A stretch of DNA of 64,000 bases from Rhododendron vialii (GCF_030253575.1 NC_080561.1:4269001-4333000), one strand, 5' to 3'. Positions 1-10,612 are shown, counted from the first letter of the stretch. The notes: generated by a model not told the origin, from the letters alone. Made by a program: numbers and translations.

Positions 1-300
1 TCAACCTATTACCTTATGAAGTAGTTCTGTACCAATTTATCCCGTATGGTGATGGCAAGAAAAACCCATGCTACACAGAGCTCGTGCAATTGATTGCAGT
101 GGGTGTGAGTGCAAACAAAATTATGGTGTTTACTGTTGGATCTAATTCTTTGTTTGTTTGTTTGTTTGTTTATCTACTTGCGCACAGGTTTTTGATGGCG
201 CCGTTGGTGACATTGCATGCCATCATCATGAACAAGACAAAGAAAACGGCATCACAACAAAGAAAAACGGGCATCCCAATAAGGTTGACACCTTAGCCCT
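1..300 (+). pseudogene. Glutamate receptor-like channel exon fragment, copy A1
   Basis: Two adjacent exons of a plant glutamate receptor-like (GLR) ligand-gated cation channel. Bases 1-104 translate in frame to a stretch containing [20 protein letters not shown] and then [11 protein letters not shown], which is the S1 ligand-binding lobe of plant GLRs. The exon ends at a GTGAGT donor (105). An intron with a (TTTG)n run follows, then a CACAG acceptor and an exon from 188 that reads [10 protein letters not shown], the conserved GLR continuation. After GDIA a few extra bases (around 226-230) shift the frame; the expected Asn-Arg-Thr-Lys block survives as NKTK in another frame. The remaining GLR domains (pore, S2, N-terminal LIVBP domain) are absent from the window. 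It is a non-functional two-exon fragment, and the left edge is cut by the window. Confidence 0.8.
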
Positions 301-1039
301 CGACAATCATTTGCCTTAAGACCCAAAAAGTTAGTGATCGAGGAACCAGACTCCTGACGTTATGTGCTTATCTTGTAAGTTTTATCTTTGCACTCTTATC
401 AGTAATGGTTTTTGGTTCCTAAAGAGCAAAACAGGCTTTCGCTCTGTGCAATTGAAAACCGAAGGTCTCTAGTTTTTTGATCAGCACACTAGAATAATTT
501 TCTCAGAATAAAAAAAAGAAAACAAGATTTTTTATCAATAGGACAAAGGAAGAGTACAAAGTAAAGGTTATACGCCTCAAACACCAAGAGCAATGCAAGG
601 TACCCAAACAAATTACCCAGAAAGTATCCCGAAAAGAGAAATCAAAGGTCTAGATTCGCTCAAAAGATGATCTGGACCCGCGGGGTACTTTCTCGGTAAG
701 TTTTTTGGGTACCTAGTAATAATGAAACAGCGAAAGAAACTCATCACGCCTATCAAAAAATAAAAAGAGCAGGAATAATCCCAACTAAAAGGACCGGTTT
801 GGCGGTTTAAGAGCTTCCCTGGGCTGATTTAGGAGCTATGGGTTCAATGCAAGATGTCCATCAGCAAATGTATATGACAGTTGAAGGTATAGAAAACAAG
901 TACAGGTTGCTCAGTGCAATTCAATATTCTCTAGTGGGAAGATAGGGCTCTCTTCAGGGTGTGAAATTAGCATAGCTTCGCGTTCCTACCTATATATAAG
1001 CTTGGCATGCGTTTTCTTTTTTTAACAGCAAATAGAAAT

Positions 1040-1180
1040 AGGAGAATAATAACTGGAAATTGCAGCCGCACGGTCTCTCGGTTGGAGTTGTATAAGTATT
1101 TTGTTGCAGGAAAACAAGGCACGTGACAGTAGCAGAAAATCGCAACCGGTCTCTTGGTTGGAGTTGTACAGACATGATTC
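1040..1180. repeat. Two-unit internal repeat in block A
   Basis: A unit of roughly 75 bp occurs twice, each containing a CGGTCTCT-type core followed by TTGGAGTTGTA. The same pair is present near 18950-19065 in A2 and 31985-32105 in A3, so it predates the array. It lies in the 3' flank of the PTPMT1 terminal exon. No coding function is seen. Confidence 0.5.
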
Positions 1181-1502
1181 AGAAGATGCACAACATGCAT
1201 CTTTGATGACAGCTTGGTCCTGGAAATGGCCCGACAACACTTCACAAGCAACTTGATTCAAAATCGCAAAATATAAACTGATGCAAAGAGTCATCTACAG
1301 ATAGATTTGCAGGTTGTACTGTGCAATCATTACATAACAATTCAACTGGGCAACAAATCAAATTCCCCTCTTTGCAATTATTCTGTATCTTTCTCTCCGT
1401 TAAACACAAGATTACCGGAAACATGGAAATAGGTTACTTTCCTTTTATGCTATTTCCACCAACACTCTGTCCAAGCAACTGCCTTAACTACTATGGATGC
1501 CC

Positions 1503-1793
1503 TTAGGCCTTAGCAAGCACGTGCCTCTCAGTCAGCTGCCTAGGAACAGGTCCACAACCACCGGAGACTCTCAAAGAAGCGAAGAGACAGGAAAGCCTTG
1601 CAATCATTGGTTTAGACCTAGCCATTCTCGGGACAATTGCCAACTCCTTTTTGTGATCTTCATCACCAGAGCTACGGTAGCCTTCCAAATTGGCTTTTGT
1701 AATCAAAACTGCATCCCCAGAGGAGGGAGAGTGAGGAGTAGAAGTTAATCGGTGCTGCTTGTATTCTTTGACTGCCTGCTTATCAAAAACCAT
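1503..1793 (-). pseudogene. Copy of PTPMT1-like terminal exon (A1)
   Basis: A 96-residue open exon almost identical to the last exon of the intact PTPMT1-like gene at 32437-32727. It starts with MVFDKQAVKEYKQH after a TAG acceptor, includes VLITKANLEGY and ARLSCLFASLRV, and ends in HVLAKA plus a stop. These are the C-terminal features of plant PTPMT1. No upstream phosphatase exons lie next to it, and the HCX5R catalytic exon is missing. It is a truncated duplicate that cannot make an active enzyme by itself. The frame is still open, so it is a young copy or has been kept similar by gene conversion. Confidence 0.85.
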
Positions 1794-2029
1794 CTATGTC
1801 AAGCCCAGAACAAAAATGAAAAGCCAAATTAAAGGTTGAAGATCTCACCTACTGAAACAAAAATTACCAGATTTCCTAGTGTTAAAAATGTGGATTTTGA
1901 ATAAAGGAATTCGACACGTTATTCAATTAAGAGTAGCTGAAATTTAAATTCAAAACGTTGAGTTAGGGAAAAGTTCCACCAAAAAATACTGAGGATACTA
2001 GTCACAAAACTTGTGAAACAGGTAACTAC

Positions 2030-2142
2030 CGTCTCCGTGAGATGCCATCGTAAGGGGGGAAGAAATAAGCTTTTGAGCAATGGAAGCAATACCCTTAGCT
2101 GAAACTTCGTCCACAGCTGTCAAGAAATGCTCCAGAGGTTTC
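2030..2142 (-). pseudogene. Exon of mitochondrial processing peptidase alpha (A1)
   Basis: A 113-bp exon-like block with a TTTTAG acceptor just above 2142 and a GTAGTT donor at 2029. It translates to KPLEHFLTAVDEVSAKG, then IASIAQKLISSPLTMASHGD. This matches the C-terminal part of plant mitochondrial processing peptidase subunit alpha, a core subunit of respiratory complex III that removes presequences of imported proteins. The phase (one base before, one after) fits a single internal exon. The neighbouring MPP-alpha exons were not found in block A, so this is an isolated captured exon. It lies about 240 bp above the PTPMT1 exon on the same strand. Identification is from motif memory. Confidence 0.75.
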
Positions 2143-2149
2143 CTAAAAC

Positions 2150-4610
2150 ATAAACGATATGAAGTAAGAAAACTTTTCTAAAGGTGAAAGAGAATTAAGT
2201 CTACTCTTGTGTAGATTCCTTTTTCCTAAACTACTGCACACTGCACGATTAACAAGAAAAAAACACGCATTTGGCCAATCCTCGGTCAGCAAGATGGAAA
2301 TAAAACTAATCCAATGTCCGATTATGGAGATGGAGGAACTGAGAAAAATAGATCCACCGAATTTTCTGTTTGCTTTTGATCAGCAGATCCTCCAAATCTA
2401 TGTTACTTACCTGAAACATGGTTCATTCCAATATGAGGAAACAGGCACATGATGCACCACAAGTGCCAAACTGTGGTCCAACATGAGGAGGCTTTCCCAA
2501 GGTACAATAGCTCCAGGTTGTTTTATTAGACATTACAAAGAACAAAACCACAGAAGGCTAGAAAGTCCTGCCAAATAGTGAGGAAACTAGAATGCATTGT
2601 CTTGCTCCAAGGAACAACCTTTCGACATCATTTTTAAGCTAGTAAAAGAATGTGGGACTAGTACATAGTCTTGCATGGCAGACGAGGGTATCTTTCAAAC
2701 CACAGAAGGCTAGAAAGACCATATGCCAACAAATCATATATCATTTAGACATAAAATAGAGCATCCAGAAACAAATTTACACGGATTTTTCTTTGTCAAT
2801 ACTTGCTTATATAATCCATTAGATGCGATAAATATGCATACAAAAAACACAATAAGAGATCATTATGCATAGATGCATAGCGCTAGGACAACCTTATCCA
2901 AATTTCTTTAAAGAGAATTGAGAGCCAAGTCTTGAGCATTACCTCTCTCCATAAGTCAAAATTTGTCTACCGATATCTTCTGAGCATTACCTCTCCCCAT
3001 TGCCTGAGCCGTAAACCAGCCAGAAAAAACCCACCCAATCTGCCAAATGCACCCAAAACAGCCGCCAAACAATGAAGACGCTCCATCACCGCTATCGGAA
3101 CCCGGAGAACCAGCCCCTTTTGCTGCCCCAAAGCGGCAAAGAAGCCCCTCCCATGCCAGTCGACCTGTTGTCGCTGCCGTGTGCCGCTGAAATACTGCCA
3201 CCATGCTGCCATGACGTGAGAGCTGCCGCCTGAGAAACCACCCTCGTTGCCTCCATTGCACTGCTGCCGCCTTGCTCCGTTACATCGCTGCCCCCTTGTT
3301 GCCGATCCATCACTGCCGCCTCCCTGTTGCTGACCCAAAAGCCACCATGTGCCCCAATCGCCACCGCCGCTGCCACCATGATGCCGCCGCCCAACACAGC
3401 CCCCATCTGCCACCAACGACTCCAACACCTGAACCGCCAATGACCGCCAGATCCATGAACCCTTGCTCCTGCAACCTGCACACATCGCCACCAGCAAACA
3501 ACCCTCTGCCACCATGCCTGTTTGAATTCTATAGAGAGAGAGAGAGAGAGAGGGGAGAGTAAAAAGGAATATTCATTATTGCAAGTAGTATTTTAGCTAT
3601 TCGATGACTTTTCTTTAATATGTACACCTCTTTTACCCTGACTTTTGTATGAGCTCAGATCCCAACTTTAGCTGGGTGTTTGGCCTACAAGAATTCCCAC
3701 GTCCTAAGTGGTATACATTCGGCTAATTAAAGAAATCGAAATAACCTTCCAAGACTTTGCAGGAGCATTTGTCTTCCAATTTTTGTTTCTTAAGGGCTTG
3801 TTTCTTAAGAGAATTGCCGCAAAAGTGCGCTCTTTCTACCCTTCTGTTACACTTTTTGCGATTCTCTTGCTCGTCAAAAAAGAAAATTAGTATAAAGAAC
3901 GCGAAACCTAGCGAAGTTTGAGTTCGTCTCAACAACCAAAGAACTAATTTGATTATATAGGTAGGTCTCGTTGTGAAAGACCTATTACTGGATAATTTAT
4001 CGGTAGAGCCAAAGAGTGGTAACTGTACAAGTTACCAAGAAAAATAAAGTAAGAGGCTCCAGTGTATAGTGAAGACCTCACCGTTTGAGAAATAAGTATA
4101 GAAACGATGGAACCCACAATTTATTGCAATAGTGTATTGCTCCCTTACTTCGTTACTTTGTCTTTCATTTTCACGGTTATTTACTCCTTCTGCAAGTCAC
4201 ATGTTTGGGGAAAGAAGATCTAGAAAAGATTCACGTAAAATTAGATCATTTTTATTGGAACTACTTCAGCGTTCGGCAAAAACTACACTTTCTGTTTTTT
4301 GAAATACAAACGAAATCAAACGATCTCGTTTTACCATTTAAAGGGACTCTTTGCTGTTAGTAATTTCCTTAATTTTCTAGTCGTGTTTCAACTACTATTC
4401 CTTGATAGAAGATAGAACTATCTAATTTTAATTCCGAGGTACCTCCAAGTAATATAAACAAAGTGATACGGGTTATAGCACCTTGGAAAGATGATTGTAA
4501 ACATTACAAGTACGAACAAAAAGGTTGCAGCAAAACCCTAGAAAGTTAATTCAACTTCTTTAGCAAAGTGTATCACTTCAGGGCGTCGGAACTTGTAGAC
4601 CAAACCATAT
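2150..4610. other. Block A spacer with GCC-rich, A1-only segment
   Basis: No supported gene. The minus-strand open frames around 2956-3515 are Gly/Trp/Gln-rich translations of an imperfect GCC/CCA trinucleotide-rich stretch (3060-3500) and are not convincing proteins. A (GA)n microsatellite lies at about 3532-3553. Bases of roughly 3204-3778 are present in A1 but missing from A2, which jumps across at 21153 (GCCACCAT joined to TTTTGTTTC). That is a deletion in A2 or an insertion in A1. Confidence 0.6.
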
Positions 4611-5311
4611 CTGCGTTTTTACAGTAGCTGAGTTCTTTTCATCTCTATTATCTGAGAAGTGGAGTGTTCTAAAAAAATTCAAACTTCTGATCGATCGTTC
4701 TAGCAGCGACATTAGTATTTCCGGCATCTATATACCGACAAATGTCAACTCCTGGTTTCTCATTGGAATTTATTGCCTAGTTATTATCTACCAGTTCTTA
4801 AAGTATAGCTTGCCCACCCATCAATACCTTCTTTCTTTATCCCTCACAACATGGACCACTGTTACACATTTGGCGACCAAATACCGCTACTAATGAAATA
4901 TTTAGCCGCTGAAATCTAACACTTAGGCAACCAACAAAAAATGTTGTCGTTGAAACTAAATACTTAGGCGACCAAAACATATTTTGTCGCAAGAAGATTA
5001 AAAATAATTGGCAACTAACTCAAAACTTAGTTGCCAAAACACCAATGCTGGAAGAAGGTCATGAGATTGATTCCCTGTTGTGAGGGATAAAGAAAAAAGG
5101 TATTGATGGGTGGGCGAGCTATACTTCAAGAACGGGTAGATAATAACTGGGCAATAAGTTCCAATGAGGAACCAGGAGTTGACATTTGTTGGTATATATA
5201 TGCCGGAAATACTGATGTCTCTGTTAGAACGATCGAAAGTTTGATTTTTTTTAGAACACTCCACTTCTCAAATAATAGAGATGAAAAGAACTAAACTACT
5301 GTAAAAATGCA
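4611..5311. mobile_element. Foldback element with about 240-bp arms (A1)
   Basis: The left arm (4611-4850) and right arm (5076-5311) are inverted copies of each other. Both include the run with CATCAATACC, TGTCAACTCCTGG and GTTCTTTTCATCTCT on opposite strands. The 225-bp loop carries several copies of GGCAACCAA or GGCGACCAAA, the kind of subterminal repeat seen beside a CACTA-type end in the sister copy. No transposase is present. It is a non-autonomous foldback transposon, and the superfamily is uncertain. The same element is at 22294-22990 in A2. Confidence 0.75.
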
Positions 5312-5748
5312 AACAATGGACAGTATGAATCCTGTATAATGCCATCTACTATGATCCGGTGTGAACCTAGAATTCCAAGCACATTGCACTTACATGTGGC
5401 CAAAAACACAAAAGGGTGGATTGGGTGCATAGTGGATCGTAGCAGATGGCAATTATACATTTGTGATGCACAATCCTTGGAGAGAAAGAGAGGGAGAGAA
5501 AGCACTTTTGTTTCAATCGTGAAGATGAAGTGATTGTTTCAAGAATAGAACTATTGGGAAAATGACAGGGTTGGAATACATATATAGTGGAAGAAATAAC
5601 TATTTTTAGTACCCGAAATAAGGAATACGATTGAATTGTTCAATCACGTAACGATTAGTCCTAATTCGGTGGATAGAGATCCGCAAAAGTATGGACACTT
5701 GTTCAAAAGATAAAATAGGCCCCGTTTTCTAGCACTTTTAGTTTAATA

Positions 5749-6137
5749 CTCCCTCCGTCCCATTTTCATCGTCCAATTTCGAAATACTACAAATTTAAGG
5801 GAACATCATGATTACCTTTTCAAAACTTCACATTTCCAATAATACCTTTGAGTAATTTTTCTGGCCTCAATTTGAATTTCCCACTCATGCACTTAAAGTT
5901 AGAGTCAGAAATTTTGGTGGTATCAATCCCAAAAATTGAGGCGGGTATTTTAAAGTTTGGGCAAGTCTAGAAAGACATACAGTACAAAATTTAAAATTCA
6001 AACATTCTTCTTACAAATTTGAGAGAAGGGTAAAATGGGAAAACTAAAGAATTTTGTGCCTTTGTCTTGTCAAATGGACAATCTTTTTGGGACACAAAAA
6101 AGGGGAATTTTGGATGATGAAATTGGGACGGAGGGAG
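5749..6137. mobile_element. Stowaway-like MITE, present only in A1
   Basis: A 389-bp element with terminal inverted repeats CTCCCTCCGTCCC and GGGACGGAGGGAG, flanked by TA on each side (5747-5748 and 6138-6139). These are the hallmarks of a Tc1/mariner-type Stowaway MITE. The matching place in A2 (23429-23430) has a single TA and no element. The insertion therefore happened after A1 and A2 separated. No coding capacity. Confidence 0.92.
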
Positions 6138-6139
6138 TA

Positions 6140-7283
6140 TCTATTATAGGTTTATTTGCTTAAAAAACTTCATAAATTAATGGTATTTGGTATTAAATGT
6201 GAATAATTACATATTTAGTTTTCTGAGCTTATTTCATCAGAACAATTAATTATTTTAAGTTTCAATTTGTAACTCTATTTGTTCATTTAAAGATGTAAAA
6301 ATAAATTTTATTATGAACTAAATTCAAGAGGGCCACCATTGCCGTTCAAAAAAAAAAGAGGGCTACCATATATGTTATTGAGATTGATCTAGACATCTAC
6401 ATGGTAATAATCTATTCTACTTTTTAACTTTTACTTGTGCTTATAAAAAGTTGCACCAAACACGTTTCCAACTTATTTGAAGTTTTTTAATTAAGTGGGT
6501 AATCAAAATAATTATAACCTACTAATCTAACTTAGAAGTGAAAACAACGGAGCTATACTATCTGTACAAAATCCCCTCACTTTTGATAGTGAGATAGGTT
6601 ACAAACATGCTATAAAGCACCCTAGACCAATTTTTTTTTTTTTATCTAAGGTAAGTAGCAACATTTGGTCAAATTAATTGCAGTGCATTTCAATAGATGA
6701 ATAATAAAAGGCTTGAAAGTGAAAGACAGAGAGATGTAGTCCTAATTTTAGAACAAATCACTCCTCAAGTTCAATTTTCCCCCTTTTAATAATCTGTAAC
6801 CATAGTTCTCCCTTTTCAAGATTAAAAAAAATATTTTTTGGGGATTTATCAAATAAAGATGACGAGACACTTATATATAGACGATCGGTAAAAGAAGAAA
6901 AAAAACCTTTGGTTTAACTGTCCTTTTGGATTGAGTGATTTGGTAAGTAAAGAAAAAGGAATTGGTAGAGTTTCTCACAAATAAAAAAAATTCGTCGTTT
7001 CTCATCACATCCTTTCTTAGGATCCAACTAAGAAAATGTCAAACTACAAAGTGTACGTAGTTCGCTTGAAACCGCCCTCTTTTTAGGGGGCCGGTGTATT
7101 TGGACTCGTGGAAATTAGGAATGCGACTGAATTGTTCAATCACGTAACGATTAGTCCTAATTCAGTGGATCAAGTACATTCGGGGAATCATTTTTCACGA
7201 GTCTTTGTGCGAATAACTTTCCTCACTTTCAGTAATATCCCCTTAAAAAAAGTAAGAACACTTGTCCGAAAGGTAAAATAGGC
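6140..7283. other. AT-rich start of block B1, no gene seen
   Basis: AT-rich sequence shared with 11265-12269 and 23430-24584. It contains homopolymer A and T runs. I see no open frame with coding character and no RNA gene. Indels distinguish the three copies; for example an (AT)n run is much longer in B2. Confidence 0.55.
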
Positions 7284-7463
7284 CTATAAATTGCATGCCT
7301 CAATTATGCTTTGGTAATCAAATGGGCCCGATTTGAAAATCTTCAGTTTCTTGTTGCCACTGCTAAGTATATTCGGCGATTGATTTTCACCTGGATAAAC
7401 AACAAATCCATATGAGCCTAGTCCCCAGACATAACCCAAGTATTCAGACCAGCTTACAGCCTT
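7284..7463 (-). pseudogene. Unidentified terminal coding fragment (B1)
   Basis: The minus strand reads an open stretch of about 59 residues that includes WSEYLGYVWGLGSYGFVVYP and then KIFKSGPFDYQSIIEACNL before a TAG stop. Codon use and conservation across three copies suggest a real terminal exon. The pattern of a hydrophobic segment followed by a polar tail loosely recalls the C-terminus of purine permease or drug/metabolite transporters, but I do not recognise it firmly. The B2 copy (about 12270-12400) has lost the stop and reads on; B3 (24585-24760) keeps it. No upstream exons were found. Confidence 0.4.
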
Positions 7464-7970
7464 GTTAGATTTTTTTTTTTTTGAACCGCAACCTTGTTAG
7501 ATTACATTATCAGCCATACTAACTATTTTCCAATTTTCAATATTATGCTTTCTTCATTTCTTTTTAAATAGAAGAAACAGGAAAAAAAATGTTTTATTTG
7601 GGAAATTTTAATTACAGATGGTTAAATTAAATACTCGATTTTTTATTTTGATTTTTTGTTGTTCGTGTAATTGCACTAATTTGCAATTTAAACCATATTC
7701 TTTTTTTACTTTTTAAATTTCGCTCGACAATTGAGGAAGAGTGGAAAACGTAAATTTTTTTGACAAAAGATCAAAAAACCACCAAAGAACAAAAGTTTCA
7801 AACAATAAAAAAGTTGCTTTCATGTCTTTGCCTCGTAATTGTAGTGAACTGGATGTTGATATTCTAGAATACTGCGACAATGAATCTATTTATGTTCTCT
7901 CAAATCTCGGGGGCCCCCCTCTTGCCTAACAGTTTCTTATTTCTCGCTCAACTATTATACGTCTCTCTCA

Positions 7971-8132
7971 CTCTATTTCTCTATATAGACCACTGCCGGT
8001 ACAACCGAAGGTAGCAAAGGGTACGTTGTTATCTTAATTTTTTCAGCCCCACTCTATTTCTCTATATAGACCACTGCCGGTACACCGGAAGGTAGCAAAG
8101 GGTATGTTGTTGTCTTAATTTTTTCAGCCTCT
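7971..8132. repeat. 81-bp tandem duplication (B1)
   Basis: The unit starting CTCTATTTCTCTATATAG and ending in a TTTTTTCAGCC tract occurs twice in a row, at 7971 and 8052. B3 has the same duplication at 25261 and 25342. B2 has only one unit near 12950. It lies just upstream of the membrane-protein exon. Confidence 0.85.
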
Positions 8133-8207
8133 TCCTTTTCGATTACTCAGTGATCTTCTATTTACAAATCTATTTGTGTTCGACGGTTTTGGCTCATGCG
8201 TTTACAG

Positions 8208-9001
8208 GTTTCAAGGAGAAATGAAAGGCACGCCATATGTTGCTGGTATAACTTTTGTGATGTTTGGACTGCTCATCATCCTTCACGTGGGAGCTATATA
8301 CTGGGGAACCAAAAATACCGAGCATGCTGTTAATTGGGAAGTTGGTTGCTAGATTCTCATGGCCGTTCTGTATGTCCTCAACCTCATATGGAGGCCACAC
8401 GGTAAAGGATTTTGGACATGCTACAACGGTACAATGCTACTGCTACTTATTGCAATTTTTTTTGGCTCTTTGATGGGCACGTAACGGTTGGTGCCTTGGT
8501 GGATGTGTGTGCAATCCTGGCCCAAGACGGGCTGTTTGTAATGCACATTAATTACATTGGACCGGATACCAATGCAGAAGCAGAATAAGACGATGTGGAG
8601 AGGGCAAGGCACCTTTCATTTTGTCTGAGGAGACAACATTTGAGCAATGCTACTGCTCCATATTAACAACCTTCACAAGAAGTTACTACGGCAATGTATG
8701 AACAAGAAGAAAAAAAGGAACAGAACCGGTGGCTTGTTCGGCAATGTGGCAATTATTAATGCGTTCACCCTACTTTGGTCGATCAACGTCATCCTCCAGA
8801 TCTTGTACAAAATCGCTTGCGTATCTATTGAATGGATGTTGGTATTCGAATTCGATAGTAGAAGAATTGGTCTATGTGATCATAACGTTTTCCCTATTAA
8901 TTGTGGCTCTCACTGGCACCATTCGTGCAAATAGGCCCTTGCTGTTGATTGATACACGGGGTTTGTTTAATTCCAACGAACGTTTGACTTGTTTGAATTA
9001 A
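8208..9001 (+). pseudogene. Decayed multi-pass membrane protein, copy B1
   Basis: After an ACAG acceptor at 8207 the plus strand reads a strongly hydrophobic protein. It starts FQGEMKGTPYVAGITFVMFG and includes LLIILHVGAIYWGTKNTEH, then ILMAVLYVLNLIWRPHGKG and MLLLLIAIFFGSLMGT, giving three likely membrane segments. An in-frame TAG at 8350-8352 replaces the TGG kept in B2. After the TAA at 8482 a shifted frame reads DGHVTVGALVDVCAILAQDG, and a later frame (to 9001) reads another hydrophobic stretch with LVYVIITFSLLIVALTGTI. The gene is thus broken by a stop and frameshifts. I do not recognise the family. The original was probably a small polytopic membrane protein. Confidence 0.55.
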
Positions 9002-9927
9002 TATGAGAGTTCAGAACTCAGTTTGCAATTATACTCGAAATGTTATGCAATTGCTGTGGATCGTCTCGCATATATACAGACAGATATAGGCAATCTAAAA
9101 TCACCACTCATTTCACAACTTGTCCTCCAGCAGTCGAATTAAGTTCCCGAATCCCAACTAATTATCTCAAAACAAAGTGATCATACACGCAACTACACAC
9201 ATAACTACGTAAGCTAAAGTACAGAATTACGAAGCAGAAACAACTGCCATTCACACCATTACCTTCTGTTGAGCTCTACTAGCATATCAGCTTCAGAAAT
9301 TGGAAGCCTAGGAGGGCATCCATCAATTACACAACCAACACCACCACCATGAGATTCTCCAAATTTGGTAACACGGAAGTAAGTTCCAAATGTATTCCCA
9401 GCTGCCTGTATTACTGCGAATCAAATATGAAACAGACGAACGTTGAGTATCCAAATACTTGATCATACAGTAAGATGAGCTTAAAAGGCAAGTATTTTTG
9501 ACATTTTGATCATATGTTGATCTCCATTGAGGAGAGACCAGAATTTCAATAGAAGCTTGCCAAGTTCCCCTAATTGCACTTGTTCTGAGTGTGCAGTGTT
9601 TTTGAAATTTTCAACCCAGGAGAATTTTAGCCCTATTGGCTTAAAATCACAAAAAATAAGACGCTACTCAAATCATCAAATCATGTTGCTTTTCTTGTGC
9701 TCAAATATGTTGGTAAAACGTGATACTGATACCAGTAGCCCATGCTGCCATTTAAAATGTGTAGCATGTTCCAAAGTTTATTGCAAATGTTCTTATACAA
9801 GCCTGTAAGTTAAACCGATACAAAACCAATTCAACAGAGAGTTCAGTGGAAGGCTGCGATCTCCACACATACGCATGACTTGTTTGTGATCAATTTTTTG
9901 AACTTCAAAGGGGTCAGCTAAACCCCC

Positions 9928-10149
9928 CGAAGCTAATCAGGTTGCGGATTGCCTTGCTCGTCTGGGGTCACAACAAGAAGATGAAGAATTGTTTGTCATT
10001 GAGGCTATTCCGTTTGCGGCGAAGGAATTTGTCGTTGCGGATTCCGTGGGGGTTGGCCATCTTATTTTAGGATGGTTTGTAATTTGTTACTCGTAGTATG
10101 ACTCGATTTCGCTGGTGTTATATAATATTTCCGTTTGACAAAAAAAAAA
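9928..10149 (+). mobile_element. 5'-truncated LINE insertion (B1)
   Basis: The insert starts inside an open frame reading EANQVADCLARLGSQQEDEE and then VIEAIPFAAKEF, which is the RNase H C-terminus of a plant non-LTR retrotransposon. It ends in a poly(A) run. It is flanked by a direct repeat of AACCCCC (9921-9927 and 10150-10156). The same insertion is in B3 (26872-27090). B2 has the uninterrupted target at 16259-16266. This is a classic target-primed insertion with severe 5' truncation. Confidence 0.85.
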
Positions 10150-10385
10150 AACCCCCTCACACTATGCTAGCGCCGTGCATGACCATAAATATCTCCATGT
10201 ACACTAGGAAAATCCGTCGACAGGCCGGGGTAAACATCAAAGTACACGGATAGGCAAATAGATAGTTTGAGTACGTAAATCGAGCATAGATTTGGTTTGG
10301 CAAGCACTTACGAGTTTTTTTATATAGAGAGAGATAGAGAGATTTCAGGTTTCAATCTCAAGGAATCGTCAATTTCAGTTCCAAG

Positions 10386-10612
10386 TAGGGGTGCAAACGA
10401 GCCGAGCTTTATAGGATTTGAGCTCGGCTCGTTTAGTAAGCATGCAAAAAACACGAGCTCGAGCCCAGGTTAATTTACCTCACAAGCCTCTTTAATTTAA
10501 ACGAGCCGATCCCGAGCTTTTGAGTCTTTAGCTCGGCCTAAAACTACTCGAGCTCGGCTCGACTACTAAGAGAGCCGAGCCAAGTCACAAGCAGCTGGGT
10601 TCATTTTGCAGC
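10386..10612. repeat. GAGCTCGGCTCG palindromic-module repeat (B1)
   Basis: Repeated motifs GAGCTCGGCTCG, GAGCCGAGC and their reverse complements are spaced over about 220 bp. The same block is at 16488-16735 and 27274-27500. Related but diverged modules appear at 52790-53390, outside the array. This is a dispersed plant repeat with many self-complementary modules. The transposon class is not clear. It lies 3' of chorismate synthase exon 1 on the minus strand, inside its intron. Confidence 0.7.

Noticed and set aside
1321-1506. Repeated 60-residue plus-strand frames in each A block
   Set aside because: Kept only because the DNA is duplicated; they sit in the 3' flank of the PTPMT1 exon and have no motif.
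2956-3515. Gly/Trp/Gln-rich minus-strand frames up to 182 residues
   Set aside because: They are translations of a GCC/CCA-rich imperfect repeat, open in several frames at once and partly missing in the sister copy.
4998-5264. 88-residue frame inside the foldback arm
   Set aside because: The same sequence occurs inverted in the other arm (22342-22572 in A2), so it is transposon arm sequence.
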